The notes beneath the pieces are model-generated. The model had not been told where the DNA came from and searched no databases. It was given only the letters and a program-made list of their open reading frames with translations. This document shows, one piece after another, positions 25,173 through 34,009 of a stretch of 64,000 nucleotides of DNA. The number at the start of each line of letters is the position of its first letter. Position 1 is the first letter of the stretch. The DNA comes from Streptomyces spectabilis (GTDB taxonomy: Bacteria; Actinomycetota; Actinomycetes; Streptomycetales; Streptomycetaceae), in assembly GCF_008704795.1 (NCBI RefSeq), contig NZ_CP023690.1, positions 4,908,501 to 4,972,500 on the forward strand, read 5' to 3'. The translations under genes and the position numbers were made by a program.

Positions 25173-26759
25173 TCAGAGCGAACGCTTTCCCGGCGTCCCC
25201 CATTTCACGTACGTCTCCTCGCCGTCCCGCGCCCCGTCGTACCGCGGTGACTGCCCGGCCGCACCCAGCACGAACACGTCCGGCGCGCCGTCCAGGACGC
25301 CGCCCGAAGGATCGTCCTCGCCGTTGCGCCGCACCACGTCCCTCTCCGGCATGAGGATGTCGCGGACGACCACGGCGCACAGGTACAGCGTCCCCAGCAG
25401 ATGGATGGCGATGACCACTTGGTAGCCCTCGGTCGGCAGCCCCTTGTGGGCGTCTCCGCTCGTCGTGTACGCGAGGTACATCCAGATGCCCAGGAAGTAC
25501 GCCACCTCGCACGCCTGCCAGATCAGGAAGTCCCGCCAGCGCGGACGGGCCAGCGCGGCGAGCGGAACCAGCCACAGTACGTACTGCGGCGAGTAGACCT
25601 TGTTGGTGAGGATGAAGGCGGCGACCAACAAGAACGCCAGCTGTGCGAAGCGCGGTCGCCTGGGGGCGGTGAAACCGAGCGCGGCGACGCCGAGACAGGC
25701 GAGCAGCATGAGCGCCATCGCCAGCTTGTTCACCGTGTCCGTGGTCGGCGGGTCGTCCATGCGCTGGGCGAGGATGAGCCAGAACGAGCCGAAGTCGACG
25801 CCCCGCTCCCGGCTGAAGCTGTAGAACTTCGCCCAGCCGTCCGGCGCCCGCAGTATCACCGGCAGGTTCACCGCCAGCCAGGCGGCGGTCGTAGCGATGA
25901 GCGCGGACCCGAACTCCCGCCATTTGCCCGCGCGCCAGCACAGCACGAGCAGCGGGCCCAGAAGCAGTGCGGGGTAGAGCTTGGCGGCCGTCGCGAGCCC
26001 CAGCAGGATGCCGAAGGTGACCGCGCGACCGCGCGACCACATCAGCATCGCGGCGGCGGTGAGAGCGACGGCGAACAGGTCCCAGTTGATCGTGGCCGTC
26101 AGCGCGAAGGCGGGCGCCAGGGCGACGAGGAGCGCGTCCCAGGGGCGGCGCCGGTGGGTGCGCGCCACGCAGACGGCGATGACGACTGTGCAGGCCATCA
26201 GCATGCCCGCGTTGACCATCCAGTAGAACTTCTCCTGGTGCTGCAGGCTGCCGCTGCCCGGCGTCAGCCAGGCGGCCACCTCCATGAACAGCCCCGTGAG
26301 CACCGGGTACTCCAGGTACTCCATGTCACCGGGCAGCTTGTCGAAGTACGGCGTCAGCCCGTCCGCGAAGCCACGGCCCTGGTAGAGGTGGGGGATGTCG
26401 GAGTAGCACGCGTGTGTGTACTGCGAGCTCGCGCCGACGAACCAGGCGCCGTTGTAGCACGGTGCCTTCTGCACCATGCCGAGGGCGAACATGCCGAGGG
26501 CGACCAGTGCGATGACACGTACGGGCGTCCACCAGGTCGCCGTGAGGAGCGCTCTGCGGCCGACGGGACCGCCGAGCAGCTCACTGCCGGAGGCCGCGAC
26601 CTCGTCCTGCTTCGTGGGAAGCGCGGGCTGCGGCACCCGTTCGTTCAAGGGGGGTGTGCGCGTGTGGGGGGCGTCTTCTCTGCGCTGGGCATGGCGCACA
26701 TCCTGCCGTACGGACCCTGTCAGGCCCTGGAAGCATCGACGTGCCCCGTCCCGTGGCAT
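25173..26759 (-). CDS. GT87-family membrane glycosyltransferase
   Basis: About 528-residue integral membrane protein of the GT87 (DUF2029) type, the polyprenol-phosphate-mannose-dependent transferases of actinobacteria. About eleven membrane segments are visible. The first extracytoplasmic loop has EYLEYPVLTGLFMEVAAWL, interrupted as EYPVLTGLF, with acidic residues typical of GT-C catalysis; AAKLYPALLLGPLL is a family block. The acceptor (wall polymer or glycolipid) is unknown. The start is uncertain: ATG at 26757-26759 has no clear RBS and GTG at 26697-26699 is possible. Confidence 0.85.
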   Translation of the reverse strand: MPRDGARRCFQGLTGSVRQDVRHAQRREDAPHTRTPPLNERVPQPALPTKQDEVAASGSELLGGPVGRRALLTATWWTPVRVIALVALGMFALGMVQKAPCYNGAWFVGASSQYTHACYSDIPHLYQGRGFADGLTPYFDKLPGDMEYLEYPVLTGLFMEVAAWLTPGSGSLQHQEKFYWMVNAGMLMACTVVIAVCVARTHRRRPWDALLVALAPAFALTATINWDLFAVALTAAAMLMWSRGRAVTFGILLGLATAAKLYPALLLGPLLVLCWRAGKWREFGSALIATTAAWLAVNLPVILRAPDGWAKFYSFSRERGVDFGSFWLILAQRMDDPPTTDTVNKLAMALMLLACLGVAALGFTAPRRPRFAQLAFLLVAAFILTNKVYSPQYVLWLVPLAALARPRWRDFLIWQACEVAYFLGIWMYLAYTTSGDAHKGLPTEGYQVVIAIHLLGTLYLCAVVVRDILMPERDVVRRNGEDDPSGGVLDGAPDVFVLGAAGQSPRYDGARDGEETYVKWGTPGKRSL

Positions 26760-26850
26760 CGGCGCCCGGAGGCGCCAGCCGGGCGGCAGCGGACTCTCAG
26801 CCGGGCTCCAGCAGGCCACCCACACGCGCCGGCAAGCCTTCGGGCACGGA

Positions 26851-26885
26851 CAAGGCCGCCGCACCACGCGGGTGCGGCGGCCTTG
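26851..26885. terminator. Terminator of the PBP gene abutting parS
   Basis: 15-bp perfect stem starting CAAGGCCGCCGCACC with an ACGCG loop, 31 bases beyond the PBP stop in the leftward direction. It overlaps the parS site by two bases. Confidence 0.85.
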
Positions 26886-26899
26886 TTTCACGTGAAACA
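26884..26899. promoter_or_regulatory. parS: parS site (perfect)
   Basis: Exact TGTTTCACGTGAAACA, 17 bases past the PBP stop and fused to the terminator stem. Confidence 0.95.
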
Positions 26900-26916
26900 C
26901 ACGGCGTGCTCGGCGG

Positions 26917-29625
26917 TCAGTCCCCTCCGGTAGGACCGGCGAAGATCCCTCCACCATTGCCGTTGTGGCCGTTCCCGTTGCCGTTTCCGTTGCCGCCGTC
27001 CGCGTCGCCCGTCGGCGGTGGTGACTCACCGCCCGGATCACCGATGACGCCTCCGTCGTCGTCCCCGCCTTCGGAGGCCCCGCCGTCGTCCTTGCACGAC
27101 GGGTCCCATTCCTTGCAGGTCTCCGTCGGGTCGGGGGACTTCGTCGTGGGCGGCGCGGAGGACTTGGTCTCCGTGGGCGTGGGCGACGGGGAGTCGCTGG
27201 GCTCCTCTTCCTCCTCGGTCTGCGTGGGCGAGGGCACGACGGGCTGGCCGACGATCTCGCCGATGGGCTCCGGCGTAGGGAACCTCAGGGCGGGCTTGTC
27301 CTTAAGCGCGACGGCCATGTAGTCCTGCCAGATCTCGGCGGGGAACGAGGCGCCGTGGATCTTCTCCTGGCCGCCCGTGCCGAACATCTCCAGGAACTTG
27401 CGCTTCTTGTTGGTCTCGTCGTCGTCCATCCGGTACATGCTGATCGCCGTGGACAACTGCGGGGTGTAGCCGACGAACCAGGCGGACTTGTTGCCGTCGG
27501 TCGTACCGGTCTTACCCGCTACCTGCCGACCGGGCAGCTTGGCGGAGGTGCCCGTGCCCTTCTCGACGACGGTGCGCAGGACGTCCGTGACGTTGTTCGC
27601 AACCGCGGGGTCGAAAGCGGACTTGGGCCTGGTGTCGTGGCGGTAGACCGACTGGCCCTCCTTCTCGATCTCCTTGACCGAGAACGGGTCGTTCTGCTTG
27701 CCGCTGGCCGCGAACGTGGCGTACGCGCCGGCCATCCGGATCGCGCTCGGGGACGACGTACCGAGGGAGAAGGATGGGTAAGTGGCGCCCGCCATGGAGT
27801 TGTCGTCCCGCAGACCAGCGTCTATGGCCGCGGCCTTCACCTTGTCGAGTCCGACGTCCATGCCGAGCTGGACGTAGGCGGAGTTGACCGACTCCCGCAT
27901 CGCCTCACGCAGGTCGATCTTGTACGACGGCGGGTTGTAGGACTGGTGGCCGTCGTTGGTCTGCAGCCACTCCTTGCCGTCCTTGTCCGTCCAGACCGTA
28001 CCGTCGTAATTCTGGATCTTGAGCTTGTTCTTGCCGCTGTACAGGCTCTTCGGGTTGATGATGATGCGCTGGCTGCTGTCCTGCTCGGCGCCTCCGGTCT
28101 TGCTCCGGATGCCGTTCTTGAAGGCCGCGGCGAGCACGAAGGGCTTATACGTGGAGCCGACCTGGGCGCCGGTCGTGTCGGCGTTGTTGGTGAAGTGCTT
28201 GGTCGCGTCCTCACCGCCGTAGATGGCCTCGATCGCACCGGTCCTGGGATTGACCGAGGCGCCACCGAACTGGACGTGCTTGTCCTTGTCCGGGCGCAGC
28301 TTGGGCTTGATGTTCTCCTTGCGGACCTTCTGCACGGCCTTTTCGAGCGCCGTGACCTTCTTCTTGCTGAAGGTCGTGTGGATCTCGTAGCCGCCCTGGT
28401 CCAGCTCGCGGGCGGAGATGTTGGTGTTGTTGACGACGTACGCCTTGGCGAGCGAGACCAGGTAGCCGATCTGGCCGCTCAGCTTGACGTTCGAGCGCGG
28501 GTTCTGCGGCGTCGGGAACTCGGTGTACTTGGCCCGGTCAGCGGCCTCCATGCTGCCGTCCTTGACCTCCTCGTCGAGGATCCACGCCCAGCGCTTCTTG
28601 GCGCGCTCCGTGTTCTCCTTCGGACCGGCCGCGGGGTCGATCTCGGGGTAGCCCGCCGGGTCGTAGTAGGTGGCGCCCTTGAGGACCGTGGCGAGCAGGG
28701 CGCACTCGCTCGGGTTCAGCTTCTGCGCCTCCTTGCCGAAGTAGGCGCGCGCGGCGGCCTGGATGCCGTAGGCGTTGCGGCCGTAGTAGGCGGTGTTGAG
28801 GTACCCCGCCATGATGTCTTCCTTGCTGACGGTCCGGCCGACCTTTATGGAGATGAACAGCTCCTTGAACTTCCGGCTGAACGTCTGCGACTGGTCGTCG
28901 AGCCGGGCGTTCTTCACGTACTGCTGCGTGATGGTCGAGCCGCCCTGGGTCTGGCCGCCCTTGGCCATGTTCACCACGGCGCGGGCGATACCCATCGGGT
29001 CGACGCCCTTGTCCTTGTAGAACGTCTTGTTCTCCGCCGAGATGACGGCGTTGCGCATCGCCTCGGGGATGTCCTCGTACTTGATGATCTGGCGGTTGGT
29101 CTCGCCGCCGGTCGCGACCATCTGCGAGCCGTCGGCCCAGTAGTAGACGTTGTTCTGCGCCTTGGCCGCGTTGGCGACCTCAGGGATTTCGACGAGCGCG
29201 TACGCGATGCCCGCGACCGCCAGCAGGCTGCCGAAGAACCCGATGATCAGGCTCGTGATCAGCCGCCACGACGGGATCCAGCGCCGCGGCCCGCTCCGAC
29301 CCGCGCGCGGATAGTCGATGAAGCGCTTCTTGGGAGGGCCGTAGCCCCGCCCGCGGCCGCGTCCGCCGCTCTCCGGCGCCCGGCGTCGGCCTCCGCTCAC
29401 GGAGCCGTTGCGGGCGGCGCGCCTGGCCTCCGCGCGCCCCCCGTAAGGCCGGTCCTCGTCCTCGGTGGCGCCGGACTCGTACGACGACGAAGGTCCGTAC
29501 GACGAAGACGGCGATCCGGTGGCGCCTCGCGGTGCTGCGCGACGACCGGACGGCGCGCCGGACGCGCCCCGCCTGGCCGCGGCGCGTCCGCCGCCCTGCG
29601 GCGGCTTGCGACGGTGCTCGCTCAT
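26917..29625 (-). CDS. Class A penicillin-binding protein
   Basis: 902-residue bifunctional peptidoglycan synthase. A ~120-residue basic Arg/Gly/Pro-rich cytoplasmic tail precedes one membrane segment (about 121-145). The GT51 glycosyltransferase domain has ENKTFYKDKGVD (about 195) and GGSTITQQYVKNA (about 225). The transpeptidase domain has STYKP (S at about 490), ESVNSAY (SxN, about 580) and AGKTGTTDG (KTG, about 703). The last ~110 residues are a Pro/Thr/Ser/Gly-rich extracellular tail with the GNGNGNGN run. The ATG at 29623-29625 follows AGGAG. It is divergent from padR. Confidence 0.96.
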   Translation of the reverse strand: MSEHRRKPPQGGGRAAARRGASGAPSGRRAAPRGATGSPSSSYGPSSSYESGATEDEDRPYGGRAEARRAARNGSVSGGRRRAPESGGRGRGRGYGPPKKRFIDYPRAGRSGPRRWIPSWRLITSLIIGFFGSLLAVAGIAYALVEIPEVANAAKAQNNVYYWADGSQMVATGGETNRQIIKYEDIPEAMRNAVISAENKTFYKDKGVDPMGIARAVVNMAKGGQTQGGSTITQQYVKNARLDDQSQTFSRKFKELFISIKVGRTVSKEDIMAGYLNTAYYGRNAYGIQAAARAYFGKEAQKLNPSECALLATVLKGATYYDPAGYPEIDPAAGPKENTERAKKRWAWILDEEVKDGSMEAADRAKYTEFPTPQNPRSNVKLSGQIGYLVSLAKAYVVNNTNISARELDQGGYEIHTTFSKKKVTALEKAVQKVRKENIKPKLRPDKDKHVQFGGASVNPRTGAIEAIYGGEDATKHFTNNADTTGAQVGSTYKPFVLAAAFKNGIRSKTGGAEQDSSQRIIINPKSLYSGKNKLKIQNYDGTVWTDKDGKEWLQTNDGHQSYNPPSYKIDLREAMRESVNSAYVQLGMDVGLDKVKAAAIDAGLRDDNSMAGATYPSFSLGTSSPSAIRMAGAYATFAASGKQNDPFSVKEIEKEGQSVYRHDTRPKSAFDPAVANNVTDVLRTVVEKGTGTSAKLPGRQVAGKTGTTDGNKSAWFVGYTPQLSTAISMYRMDDDETNKKRKFLEMFGTGGQEKIHGASFPAEIWQDYMAVALKDKPALRFPTPEPIGEIVGQPVVPSPTQTEEEEEPSDSPSPTPTETKSSAPPTTKSPDPTETCKEWDPSCKDDGGASEGGDDDGGVIGDPGGESPPPTGDADGGNGNGNGNGHNGNGGGIFAGPTGGD

Positions 29626-29925
29626 CGAACGACTACTCCTCGGGCAGGCGCGGTGATCCGCACCTGGAAACGGCAGCTGGTTTCCGGTCCCCCCGACGTA
29701 CGGACGAGTCCATTCCGGCACTCGTCCGCACGGCACCGGGACAGTAACGCCATCTCACGTCACTTGGTTCCCGGCAGTACGCATGGCGCACAGACTACGC
29801 ACCGTCAAAACCCTCTTAGCGCTGAAGTTCACCCCAAATCAGGCAAGTTACTTCCTACGAATCGGTGATGTGACGCCGTTCACCGTCCCCCCTCTTGTCG
29901 CAGCAGGCACGTCGTTCTATCGTCG

Positions 29926-29948
29926 TGATGTATCGAGTCGATACATCA
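29926..29948. promoter_or_regulatory. Perfect palindrome, probable PadR operator
   Basis: The half-sites TGATGTATCGA and TCGATACATCA flank a central G, a 23-bp perfect inverted repeat 52 bases upstream of padR. It contains the ATGT...ACAT core typical of PadR sites. It lies in the 374-bp gap 29626-29999 shared with the PBP gene; I see no other certain element there. Confidence 0.7.
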
Positions 29949-29999
29949 GCTCGGCATAAAGGGCCGTGTGAGGCAGACCGGGACAGACAGGAGGAGACC

Positions 30000-30686
30000 A
30001 TGAGCAGGCGCTCCGGCATCCTCGAGTTCGCTGTGCTCGGCCTGCTCCGCGAGTCCCCGATGCACGGCTACGAGCTGCGCAAACGGCTCAATACCTCACT
30101 GGGCGTGTTCCGCGCCTTCAGCTACGGGTCGCTGTACCCCTGCCTGAAGACACTGGTTGCCAACGGCTGGTTGATCGAGGAGTCGGGCACCGCCACCGCA
30201 GAGGCCCTGGCGGCTCCGCTCGCCGGGCGCCGGGCCAAGATCGTCTACCGGCTGACCGCGGAAGGTAAGGAACACTTCGAGGAGCTGCTCTCGCAGACCG
30301 GCCCCGACGCGTACGAGGACGAGCACTTCGCCGCCCGCTTCGCCTTCTTCGGCCAGACCTCGCGGGACGTGCGGATGCGGGTGCTCGAGGGCCGCCGCAG
30401 CCGCCTGGAGGAGCGCCTGGAGAAGATGCGCGCCTCCCTGGCCCGCACCCGGGAGCGCCTCGACGACTACACGCTTGAGCTGCAGCGCCACGGCATGGAG
30501 TCCGTGGAGCGCGAAGTGCGCTGGCTGAACGAGCTCATCGAGAGCGAGCGCGCGGGCCGCGACCAGCAACGGTCCGGTCCCGGGGGCTCCGCTCAGCAGA
30601 ACAGCACATCTGGGGAGTCGGACGTCCTGCCCCGGCGGCGGGGGGACAACCCGCCGCCGGATACGTCCGGCGACACCGCCAAGTGA
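30000..30686 (+). CDS. PadR-family transcriptional regulator
   Basis: 228-residue PadR protein. The winged helix is at residues 1-95 ([21 protein letters not shown], read in two parts: [19 protein letters not shown] and [16 protein letters not shown]). The C-terminal helical dimerisation part (about 110-185) has charged coiled-coil character, followed by a disordered tail. The start follows GAGGAG. A perfect palindrome lies 52 bases upstream, so it is probably autoregulated. The divergent PBP and the downstream inositol synthase, 58 bases away, are candidate targets. Confidence 0.92.
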   Translation: MSRRSGILEFAVLGLLRESPMHGYELRKRLNTSLGVFRAFSYGSLYPCLKTLVANGWLIEESGTATAEALAAPLAGRRAKIVYRLTAEGKEHFEELLSQTGPDAYEDEHFAARFAFFGQTSRDVRMRVLEGRRSRLEERLEKMRASLARTRERLDDYTLELQRHGMESVEREVRWLNELIESERAGRDQQRSGPGGSAQQNSTSGESDVLPRRRGDNPPPDTSGDTAK

Positions 30687-30744
30687 CACCCCGCACTCGC
30701 GGGGTGCCATCCGGAATACCGAGATCACACAGGGAGCAACCGGA

Positions 30745-31827
30745 ATGGGTTCGGTTCGCGTAGCCATCGTCGGCGTGGGCAACTGCGCCGCCTCGCTGGT
30801 CCAGGGCGTCGAGTACTACAAGGACGCCGACCCGGACAGCAAGGTCCCGGGCCTGATGCACGTCCAGTTCGGCGACTACCACGTCGGTGACGTCGAGTTC
30901 GTCGCCGCCTTCGACGTCGACGCGAAGAAGGTCGGCCTCGACCTCGCGGACGCCATCGGTGCCAGCGAGAACAACACCATCAAGATCTGCGACGTGCCGA
31001 ACACCGGCGTGCAGGTCCAGCGTGGCCACACCCACGACGGCCTGGGCAAGTACTACCGCCAGACCATCGAGGAGTCCGCCGAGGCCCCGGTCGACGTCGT
31101 CCAGATCCTCAAGGACCGCAAGGTCGACGTCCTGGTCTGCTACCTGCCCGTCGGCTCCGAGGACGCGGCGAAGTTCTACGCCCAGTGCGCCATCGACGCC
31201 AAGGTCGCCTTCGTCAACGCCCTCCCGGTCTTCATCGCCGGCACCAAGGAGTGGGCGGACAAGTTCACCGAGGCCGGTGTCCCGATCGTCGGTGACGACA
31301 TCAAGTCCCAGGTCGGCGCCACCATCACGCACCGCGTCATGGCGAAGCTCTTCGAGGACCGCGGCGTCCGTCTCGAGCGCACCATGCAGCTGAACGTCGG
31401 CGGCAACATGGACTTCAAGAACATGTTGGAGCGCGACCGCCTCGAGTCCAAGAAGATCTCGAAGACGCAGGCCGTCACCTCGCAGATCCCCGACCGCGAG
31501 CTGGGCGAGAAGAACGTCCACATCGGCCCGTCCGACTACGTGGCGTGGCTCGACGACCGCAAGTGGGCGTACGTCCGCCTCGAGGGCCGCGCCTTCGGCG
31601 ACGTCCCGCTGAACCTGGAGTACAAGCTCGAGGTCTGGGACTCCCCGAACTCGGCGGGTGTCATCATCGACGCCCTGCGCGCCGCGAAGATCGCCAAGGA
31701 CCGGGGCATCGGTGGCCCGATCCTCTCGGCGTCCTCGTACTTCATGAAGTCCCCGCCGGTGCAGTACTTCGACGACGAGGCCTTCGCGAACGTCGAGAAG
31801 TTCATCAAGGGCGAGGTCGAGCGCTGA
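30745..31827 (+). CDS. ino1: Inositol-3-phosphate synthase
   Basis: 360-residue myo-inositol-1(3)-phosphate synthase, converting glucose 6-phosphate to inositol phosphate with NAD as internal redox cofactor. This is the first step to phosphatidylinositol and mycothiol in actinobacteria. The N-terminal Rossmann motif is [16 protein letters not shown] (5-20). The family block around [16 protein letters not shown] and [12 protein letters not shown] is clear, and the length matches the short actinobacterial type. The start follows AGGGAGC. A 17-bp hairpin terminates it. Confidence 0.95.
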   Translation: MGSVRVAIVGVGNCAASLVQGVEYYKDADPDSKVPGLMHVQFGDYHVGDVEFVAAFDVDAKKVGLDLADAIGASENNTIKICDVPNTGVQVQRGHTHDGLGKYYRQTIEESAEAPVDVVQILKDRKVDVLVCYLPVGSEDAAKFYAQCAIDAKVAFVNALPVFIAGTKEWADKFTEAGVPIVGDDIKSQVGATITHRVMAKLFEDRGVRLERTMQLNVGGNMDFKNMLERDRLESKKISKTQAVTSQIPDRELGEKNVHIGPSDYVAWLDDRKWAYVRLEGRAFGDVPLNLEYKLEVWDSPNSAGVIIDALRAAKIAKDRGIGGPILSASSYFMKSPPVQYFDDEAFANVEKFIKGEVER

Positions 31828-31849
31828 CCGCGCTGAACACCTGACCTGC

Positions 31850-31884
31850 CAAGGGTCCCCGGGTCGTCGACCCGGGGACCCTTG
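31850..31884 (+). terminator. Terminator of ino1
   Basis: 17-bp perfect stem around a single central T, beginning CAAGGGTCCCCGGGTCG, 23 bases past the stop. Confidence 0.85.
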
Positions 31885-31905
31885 TCGTATGTGAGGCTGT
31901 GCGCC

Positions 31906-33162
31906 ATGGCTGTCGTCGGTGACCTGCGCGTTCTGCTGCGCCTTCGGGACTTCCGGCGGCTGCTCGCCGTGCGCCTGCTCTCCCAGGGCGCGGACGGGGT
32001 CTACCAGGTCGCGCTCGCCACCTATGTGGTCTTCGCGCCGGAGAAGGAGGCCTCTCCCGCGGCGATCGCCTCCGCGATGGCGGTGCTGCTGCTTCCGTAC
32101 TCGCTCGTCGGCCCCTTCGCGGGCGTCCTCCTCGACCGCTGGCGGCGCCGCCAGGTCCTCGTGTACGGCAACGTCCTGCGGGCCGCCCTGGCGTCCCTGA
32201 CGGCCGTCCTGATGCTCGGCGACGCGCCGGACTGGCTCTTCTACGCCTCCGCGCTGTGCGTCACCGCCGTCAACCGCTTCGTCCTGGCGGGGCTCTCGGC
32301 GGCGCTGCCGCGCGTCGTCGACGCCGACCGTCTCGTCATGGCCAACTCCCTGTCGCCGACCGCGGGGACGCTGGCGGCGACGGCGGGCGGAGGCCTCGCC
32401 TTCCTCGTCCGCATCGTCGCCGCCGACTCGGACGCGGCCGTCGTCCTCCTCGGAGCCGCCCTCTATCTGTGCTCGGCGTTGGCCTCCCTGCGCATGCCGC
32501 GGGAGCTGCTCGGGCCCGAGAAGGAGTTGGTGCAGCCGCGTCTGGCGGTGGCGCTCGCCGGCACCGCACGCGGGCTGCTGGCAGGCGTACGCCACCTCGC
32601 CGAGCGCCGTGCGGCGGCCCACGCCCTGGTCTCGATGACCCTGATGCGGTTCTGCTTCGGCGCCCTGACCGTCATGGTCCTGATGCTGTGCCGGTACGCG
32701 TGGTCGTCGTCGGAGGACGACGGGCTCGCGCTGCTCGGCATCGCCGTGGTGTTCTCCGGCGCCGGATTCTTCGCCGCCGCCGTCATGACGCCGTGGGCCG
32801 TCGGGAGGTTCGGAGCCCGGGGCTGGATGATCGTCTGTGCGGCCACCGCCGCAGTCCTCGGCCCCGCGCTCCTGCTGCCCTTCGCGCCGGGCTCGATACT
32901 CGCCGCCGCCTTCGTCATCGGGCTCACCACCCAGGGCGCGAAGATCGCTACGGACACGGTCGTGCAGTCGGCGGCCGACGACGGCTTCCGCGGCCGGATC
33001 TTCTCCCTGTACGACGTGCTCTTCAACGTCGCCTTCGTCGGGGCGGCGGGTGTAGCGGCGCTGATGCTGCCCCCTGACGGCAAATCGGTCCTGTTGGTTG
33101 CCTCGGTAGCGCTGGTCTACGCGGCGATTGCTGGGGCTATGACCAGGTTTGACGCTCAGTAA
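31906..33162 (+). CDS. MFS transporter
   Basis: 418-residue major facilitator with about twelve membrane segments. FAGVLLDRWRRRQVLVYGN is the loop 2-3 signature (G-x-x-x-D-R-x-x-R-R). It is closest in look to the enterobactin/macrolide exporter-like MFS_3 group. The ATG at 31906 is chosen, with earlier in-frame TTG (31882) and GTG (31891) possible; the RBS is weak and the gene starts only 21 bases after the ino1 terminator. Substrate unknown. Confidence 0.9.
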   Translation: MAVVGDLRVLLRLRDFRRLLAVRLLSQGADGVYQVALATYVVFAPEKEASPAAIASAMAVLLLPYSLVGPFAGVLLDRWRRRQVLVYGNVLRAALASLTAVLMLGDAPDWLFYASALCVTAVNRFVLAGLSAALPRVVDADRLVMANSLSPTAGTLAATAGGGLAFLVRIVAADSDAAVVLLGAALYLCSALASLRMPRELLGPEKELVQPRLAVALAGTARGLLAGVRHLAERRAAAHALVSMTLMRFCFGALTVMVLMLCRYAWSSSEDDGLALLGIAVVFSGAGFFAAAVMTPWAVGRFGARGWMIVCAATAAVLGPALLLPFAPGSILAAAFVIGLTTQGAKIATDTVVQSAADDGFRGRIFSLYDVLFNVAFVGAAGVAALMLPPDGKSVLLVASVALVYAAIAGAMTRFDAQ

Positions 33163-33290
33163 GTGTCACATCAATGCCACAGAGCCCGGCTGAGGTTCGT
33201 CACGCCCACAGGAGCCGGATAACTTACGGAGGTCTTACGCGCCCTCGCGCTCCCATCCCTTCGTCCTGTTTCTCTTCTAGGGGGATCCCC

Positions 33291-33821
33291 GTGTCCACTC
33301 CGCCGCCCCAGGGCCAGAACCCATTCGGCCAGGGCCAGCAGCCCTACGGTCAGCCGCAGGGCCCGGGCGCTCCGCACCCCCAGGGCGCGGCTCCTTACGG
33401 CCAGACGCCCCCGCCGTACCCGCAGCACCCGGGTGGCGCACCGCAGCAGGGCGTCCCCTTCTACCAGGGCGGCCCGGACCCGGTGGCTCCGCGCAAGGGC
33501 AAGAAGAAGTTCATATTCATCGGCGTGGCGGTCGCCGTGGTCATCGGCCTCGCGGTCACGGCCGTCATGGCGGGCAAGGACGAGCCTTCCGCAGCCAAGG
33601 TCGGCGACTGCATGAGCATCGGCAACCCGGCGAACTCCACGGACCCGGACCTCAAGATCGTCGACTGCGGCGACAAGAAGGCCAAGTACAAGGTCATGGA
33701 GAAGAAGGAAAGCGGGGCCTGCGACCGCAACAAGTACGCCGAGTACCGCGAGACGGGCGGCAGCGATGACTTCACCCTCTGCCTGAAGCCGTACGTGCCG
33801 TCAGGCTCGACGGACAAGTAG
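33291..33821 (+). CDS. Membrane-anchored LppU-like protein
   Basis: 176-residue protein. It has a ~65-residue Pro/Gln/Gly-rich cytoplasmic segment, a basic patch (RKGKKK) and one membrane helix (about 77-98). The ~80-residue extracytoplasmic domain has four cysteines (in GDCMSIGN, VDCGDKK, GACDRN and TLCLKP) that could form two disulphides. It resembles Streptomyces LppU/SCO3897-like proteins; function unknown. The start is the GTG at 33291 after AGGGGGAT. It is convergent with cca, and the gap holds two parS-centred palindromes. Confidence 0.85.
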   Translation: MSTPPPQGQNPFGQGQQPYGQPQGPGAPHPQGAAPYGQTPPPYPQHPGGAPQQGVPFYQGGPDPVAPRKGKKKFIFIGVAVAVVIGLAVTAVMAGKDEPSAAKVGDCMSIGNPANSTDPDLKIVDCGDKKAKYKVMEKKESGACDRNKYAEYRETGGSDDFTLCLKPYVPSGSTDK

Positions 33822-33874
33822 GGCTTGGCAGTGTCACGAGGCTGACCGTGTGACTCTGTCGATGACAGTGCGCC

Positions 33875-33916
33875 TGCCGAGGGGCCATGTTTCACGTGAA
33901 ACATGGCCCCTCGGCA
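33875..33916. terminator. 42-bp perfect palindrome (terminator) with parS at its centre
   Basis: Arms TGCCGAGGGGCCA and TGGCCCCTCGGCA flank a perfect parS, 54 bases past the LppU-like stop. As RNA this is a 21-bp stem. Confidence 0.8.
33888..33903. promoter_or_regulatory. parS: parS site (perfect)
   Basis: Exact TGTTTCACGTGAAACA, centre of the 42-bp palindrome. Confidence 0.95.
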
Positions 33917-33946
33917 TAGGCGGCCCCGGCATAGGGGCCCTCAGAG

Positions 33947-33998
33947 CCAAGAGAAGGGGCGCGGTGTTTCACGTGAAACATCGCGCCCCTTCTCTTGG
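33947..33998. terminator. 52-base inverted repeat (terminator of cca) with parS at its centre
   Basis: Arms of 17 matched bases beginning CCAAGAGAAGGGGCGCG, plus one mismatch, flank a perfect parS. It ends 12 bases beyond the leftward cca stop. Confidence 0.8.
33965..33980. promoter_or_regulatory. parS: parS site (perfect)
   Basis: Exact TGTTTCACGTGAAACA, 77 bases from the previous parS. Confidence 0.95.
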
Positions 33999-34009
33999 TC
34001 AGCTTTGCG

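Noticed and set aside
27355..29868. Long open frame antisense to the PBP gene
   Set aside because: Mirror of a PBP with complete catalytic motifs; composition is typical of GC-rich shadows.
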